64,000 nt of DNA from an uncultured Erysipelotrichaceae bacterium. Its GTDB lineage: Bacteria; Bacillota_I; Bacilli_A; Erysipelotrichales; Erysipelotrichaceae. The stretch spans positions 60,821-124,820 of the forward strand of contig CAMCSA010000002.1 of the NCBI GenBank assembly GCA_945877405.1, written 5' to 3'. Shown piece after piece: positions 61,052 to 64,000 of the stretch. The notes under the pieces were generated by a model. The model was not told where the DNA came from and did not search any database. It saw only the letters and a list, made by a program, of their open reading frames with translations. A program made the position numbers and the translations under genes. The stretch's first letter is position 1, and every line of letters begins with the position of its first letter.

Positions 61052-62077
61052 TCACAGCATTTCAATCAGATGATCAACAGATTCAAGCTTTGTCATGAAG
61101 GATGTGACAAAACGGAAAATCTGATGGTCTTCATCCACTCTGCCCCAAGGCGTGAATGCAAATTCCTTTGCCAGTTCTTCTGCTTTTGCATCTGGGAGAA
61201 TCGGGAACAGCTGGTTTGTTTCAGCTTCAAATGCGAAGGAATATCCTTTGGAAGCAAATCCTTCTGTCAGTCTTTCTGCCATAGCCATACAGTGGCGGGA
61301 TACTTTCATATATCGGTCATCTGTAAACAGCTGTTCAAACTGGATGCCAAGCAGTCTTCCCTTGGCAAGCATGCCGCCTCTTTGTTTGATATTGTATCGG
61401 AAGTCCTTTTTGTATGCAGGGTTTGTAATAACAACGGCTTCACCGAACAGAGCCCCAACCTTTGTTCCACCGATATAGAACATATCACAGTGATTGGCGA
61501 TGTCCTGTAATGTCATGTCATTTTTCTTTGATGCCAGAGCATAGCCGAGTCTTGCACCATCAATGAATAATGGGATGTCATTTTTTCTGCATACCGCATA
61601 CAATTCTTCCAGCTGTTTTTTTGAATACAGTGTACCAAGCTCTGTCGGGAATGAAATATAGACAAGTCCAGGCTGAACGGTATGTTCAACAGCGGAACCG
61701 TGATAGTGATCATAGATCAGCTGATCTACCTGCTGAGCAGTCAATGTACCGTTGTCACTTTGGATGGTAAGGCATTTATGACCACATGCTTCCAGAGCAC
61801 CGGTTTCATGTTCATTGATATGACCTGTTACAGCACATACGGCACCCTGGTAATGCTTTAATACCGAAGTAATGACAGTGATATTCGCCTGTGTACCACC
61901 GACAAGGAAATGCACATCACTGTCTTCTCTGCCAATGGCTTTACGGATCAGTTCTCTTGCATTTTCACAATGTGGGTCTACACCGTATCCGATGGTCTGT
62001 TCTTCGTTGGTGTTCTGAAGTGCTTCCAGGATTTCCGGAATACAGCCTTCAATATAGTCGCTGTCAAATCTGATCAT
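61052..62077 (-). CDS. Threonine aldolase / beta-eliminating lyase family protein
   Basis: A 341-residue PLP enzyme of fold type I. Conserved features are FDSDYIEGCIPEIL, GYGVDPHCENARELI, FLVGGTQANITVI, HINEHETGALEACGHK, PLFIDGARLGYAL and the PLP lysine in MFYIGGTKVGALFGE. Members split threonine or allo-threonine to glycine and acetaldehyde; low-specificity threonine aldolase is the best guess. The start ATG at 62077 follows AGGAACAGAGAA on the minus strand. It is divergent from the TsaC-type gene with a 64-base gap. Confidence 0.92.
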   Translation of the reverse strand: MIRFDSDYIEGCIPEILEALQNTNEEQTIGYGVDPHCENARELIRKAIGREDSDVHFLVGGTQANITVITSVLKHYQGAVCAVTGHINEHETGALEACGHKCLTIQSDNGTLTAQQVDQLIYDHYHGSAVEHTVQPGLVYISFPTELGTLYSKKQLEELYAVCRKNDIPLFIDGARLGYALASKKNDMTLQDIANHCDMFYIGGTKVGALFGEAVVITNPAYKKDFRYNIKQRGGMLAKGRLLGIQFEQLFTDDRYMKVSRHCMAMAERLTEGFASKGYSFAFEAETNQLFPILPDAKAEELAKEFAFTPWGRVDEDHQIFRFVTSFMTKLESVDHLIEML

Positions 62078-62101
62078 TTCTCTGTTCCTCCATAAATGTT
62101 T

Positions 62102-62107
62102 TATAAT
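62102..62107 (+). promoter_or_regulatory. -10 element of the TsaC-UPF0158 unit
   Basis: A perfect TATAAT stands about 35 bases before the start codon in the divergent gap. No good -35 box is visible. Confidence 0.4.
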
Positions 62108-62141
62108 AGTCTAGCAGATAATACAGAAAGTGAATAAGAAT

Positions 62142-62750
62142 ATGAAGAGATTTTCACAAAGTCAGATTGATGAGATGGCAGAAATACTGAAAAATGATGG
62201 TATTCTGTCTGTACCGACAGATACGGTATATGGCGTGTGCGCAAGAATGGATACGCCTCAGGCACAGGAAAACCTGCGGCATGTCAAAAACAGACCGGCG
62301 ACAAAGGCATTTCCGATTATGTGTGCGGATGAAGCACAGATTGCTTCCATCTGTCATATCACATCCAGGGATCATCTTCTGATTGAGGCATTCATGCCAG
62401 GACCGGTTACACTGATTCTGAAAAAGAAAGAAGACGTACCAGAAGAATTTAATGGAGGAATGGATACACTGGCAATCCGGATGGCAACATCCATACCGTT
62501 AAAACAGCTGATTCAAAAACTTGGTGTACCGGTTTTCATGACAAGTGCCAATCAGTCAGGGGAACCTGTATGTAAAAATCTGGATGAAATTGAAAGAAGC
62601 TGTCCTTTGCTGGATGGAATGATGGAAGGAGAAGTTTCCTTTGGTCAGGCGTCCACAATTATTGACTGCTCTGGCGAAGAAGTCAGAATACTGCGTGAAG
62701 GACCTGTCAGTATGGAAGATATTGAAAGTGTAATGGAAGGTATGAAATGA
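62142..62750 (+). CDS. Threonylcarbamoyl-AMP synthase (TsaC/YrdC/Sua5 family)
   Basis: This enzyme makes threonylcarbamoyl-AMP from threonine, bicarbonate and ATP for the t6A37 modification of tRNA. The 202-residue product has ILSVPTDTVYGVCARMD, HVKNRPATKAFPIMC, MPGPVTLILKKK, TLAIRMATSIPL and VFMTSANQSGEPVC, all characteristic. It lacks the extra C-terminal Sua5 domain. I use ATG 62142; a GTG at 62130 is possible, and neither has a strong ribosome binding site. A UPF0158 gene follows three bases on. Confidence 0.94.
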   Translation: MKRFSQSQIDEMAEILKNDGILSVPTDTVYGVCARMDTPQAQENLRHVKNRPATKAFPIMCADEAQIASICHITSRDHLLIEAFMPGPVTLILKKKEDVPEEFNGGMDTLAIRMATSIPLKQLIQKLGVPVFMTSANQSGEPVCKNLDEIERSCPLLDGMMEGEVSFGQASTIIDCSGEEVRILREGPVSMEDIESVMEGMK

Positions 62751-62753
62751 TCT

Positions 62754-63176
62754 ATGGCAATCAGACTGAGTGAGATTGTAGAAGCGCTTGAATTACTGAG
62801 TGATGACATGGAATATGTATATGATGTTGTTGATCAGAACATTCTGTTAGTCTGGGATGGAATGGTTGATGGAGAATACAATCCACAGTTGTATAAGGAA
62901 ATCATGGAAGATTGGGATGAGAGGTATCTTTTCTTACCGGGCAGGCACGAGATGAATGAGTATGGCATGATGGAAGACTTCATCGAAAGTGTGACATCTG
63001 ACAGAAAAAGAGAGATTCTGTTCAATGCCATTGTAGGAAGAGGTGCTTTTCGCAGATTCAAAGATACAGTACGGGATCTGAATCTGGATGATGACTGGCA
63101 CAGGTATCGCATCCATTGTCTGGAAAATATCGCAAAAAGATGGTGTGAAAAAAACGAAATCGAATATGAACAGTAA
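62754..63176 (+). CDS. UPF0158 family protein
   Basis: The 140-residue acidic cytoplasmic protein starts MAIRLSEIVEALELLSDDME and has the UPF0158 pattern LPGRHEMNEYGMMEDFIES, GRGAFRRFKDTV and a C-terminal IAKRWCEKNEIEYE. The family's function is not known. It begins three bases after the TsaC stop, so they are likely co-translated. Confidence 0.85.
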   Translation: MAIRLSEIVEALELLSDDMEYVYDVVDQNILLVWDGMVDGEYNPQLYKEIMEDWDERYLFLPGRHEMNEYGMMEDFIESVTSDRKREILFNAIVGRGAFRRFKDTVRDLNLDDDWHRYRIHCLENIAKRWCEKNEIEYEQ

Positions 63177-63200
63177 AAGCAGTCTATTGAACTGCTTTTT
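63175..63200. terminator. Bidirectional terminator
   Basis: AAAAGCAGT (63175-63183) and ACTGCTTTT (63191-63199) form a nine-base stem with a seven-base loop and A/T runs on both sides, between the UPF0158 gene and the convergent nitroreductase gene. Confidence 0.88.
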
Positions 63201-63212
63201 ACTATGGATCAA

Positions 63213-63950
63213 CTATTTGTCTTCCCAGTCGTACTGCTTCATGTACTGCAGAACGGATCTTCTCATTTCCTTCATGAATGGTGCATTGGCTTTATGATCG
63301 AACATCATCTTCAGCCATTCCGTATAATTTCTGTTTCCTGCTTTCTGTACAAACATGTGGTGCAGGTATGCTTCATCCATATCAGGATATCTGTTTTCAC
63401 TGACAATGCATTCCATTGGAACGCGTTCCGGTTTCTTACGTTCTTTCTGTTTTTCTGTCGGGTAGCCATACACAACCATGGCAGCAGGGAATACATGGTC
63501 CGGCAGTTTCAGCAGCTGGCGCACAGTTTCGCAGTTTTCCTTGATATCACCAATATAGCAGCTGCCTATACCATGTCCTGATGCGGCAATGACACTGTTC
63601 TGTGCAGCAATCACTGCATCGGTAACTGCTCCAATCAGCTCTGTTATGCATGGATCTGTAACAGGCAAGCCAGCAGTGGCATAAGCCTGATTCCATTTTC
63701 TGCAGTCTGCACAGAACAGAAGTACCATTCTGGCTTTAGTAATGAACGGCTGGTTATCGCATGTTACTGACAGTTTTTCTATGATGGATGGATCTGTGAT
63801 ATCGATGATCGTATAAGCCTGCTGGTTACCTCCACTTGGAGCAGCGCATGCACATGCAAGGATATCTGCCCTGATTTCAGGCGTGATTTCTGTATCTGTA
63901 TAATCACGGATGGATTTTGTCTGTTTTAACATTCTGGAAATTGTATTCAT
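63213..63950 (-). CDS. NfrA/FRP-like nitroreductase
   Basis: The 245-residue FMN-dependent oxidoreductase has SIRDYTDTEITPEI (flavin phosphate binding), CACAAPSGGNQQAYTIIDI, ASGHGIGSCYIGDI and FPAAMVVYGYPTEKQ, then the C-terminal arm typical of the larger NfsA/FRP group. I start at 63950 because GGAGGAAG lies just before that ATG; the ATG at 63962 is part of this site. It is about 70 residues longer than the nitroreductase at 14768 and belongs to a different subgroup. Confidence 0.9.
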   Translation of the reverse strand: MNTISRMLKQTKSIRDYTDTEITPEIRADILACACAAPSGGNQQAYTIIDITDPSIIEKLSVTCDNQPFITKARMVLLFCADCRKWNQAYATAGLPVTDPCITELIGAVTDAVIAAQNSVIAASGHGIGSCYIGDIKENCETVRQLLKLPDHVFPAAMVVYGYPTEKQKERKKPERVPMECIVSENRYPDMDEAYLHHMFVQKAGNRNYTEWLKMMFDHKANAPFMKEMRRSVLQYMKQYDWEDK

Positions 63951-64000
63951 ATCTTCCTCCATTAGGGTCGGGTTTTACCCTCCCTCACAATTGTGCATGA

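Noticed and set aside
62256..62375. Small frames opposite the TsaC gene
   Set aside because: No ribosome binding sites; composition is that of a reverse-frame shadow.

Overview
The window reads as chromosome of a low- to moderate-GC Gram-positive bacterium (Bacillota). Strong AAGGAG-type ribosome binding sites, a class B sortase, two LCP-family wall-polymer ligases, a zinc-finger adenylate kinase and a hexameric glutamate dehydrogenase all fit. The ribosomal cluster lacks rpmD, map and infA, and the gene set recalls Erysipelotrichia, but the family placement is inference only.

Layout. (1) 1-5910: end of the spc operon and the alpha operon (rplF end, rplR, rpsE, rplO, secY, adk; then, behind its own promoter, rpmJ, rpsM, rpsK, rpoA, rplQ). 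(2) 5978-17782: metabolic and housekeeping genes. These are an RpiR regulator divergent from a GH4 phospho-glycosidase, gdhA, a MATE exporter, a membrane protein with a DUF1294 protein, a HAD phosphatase, a ProX-type deacylase, a nitroreductase, rpmE, and prfA-prmC. (3) 17878-52760: a large cell-surface polysaccharide locus, mostly on the plus strand and visibly more AT-rich in its glycosyltransferase parts. It holds two tandem-domain GT2 proteins, a DUF2142 membrane protein, a CapD-type dehydratase, two LCP proteins, the complete dTDP-rhamnose set (rmlA, B, D, C), a GT2-DUF2304 pair, GT8, UDP-galactopyranose mutase, a DUF4422 transferase, a Wzx-like flippase, an initiating phosphoglycosyltransferase, a Wzt/Wzm-type ABC exporter, a GT4-like transferase, an LtaS-like phosphoglycerol transferase and a class B sortase. 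Inside it lie a decayed fic gene, a MerR-methyltransferase fusion and a secreted C39-like cysteine peptidase with DUF5648-type repeats. (4) 52897-57720: a four-gene MacB-type ABC efflux operon with two different adaptor proteins. (5) 57848-63950: mixed housekeeping genes (lipoprotein, beta-helix acyltransferase-like protein, lipid kinase, XRE regulator, threonine aldolase, threonylcarbamoyl-AMP synthase, UPF0158 protein, nitroreductase).

How the genes work together. The central block can make dTDP-L-rhamnose and UDP-galactofuranose, start a lipid-linked glycan, extend it with about ten glycosyltransferases, export it by a flippase and/or an ABC transporter, and attach it to peptidoglycan through LCP proteins. 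Two export routes in one locus suggest two polymers.

The less ordinary signals are LCP proteins with an extra solute-binding-like middle domain, an adaptor protein with a domain of about 200 residues inserted in its coiled-coil hairpin, the MerR-methyltransferase fusion behind the fic remnant, a split small membrane protein upstream of the MATE gene, and several palindromic operator candidates. No tRNA, rRNA, CRISPR array or insertion sequence was seen.
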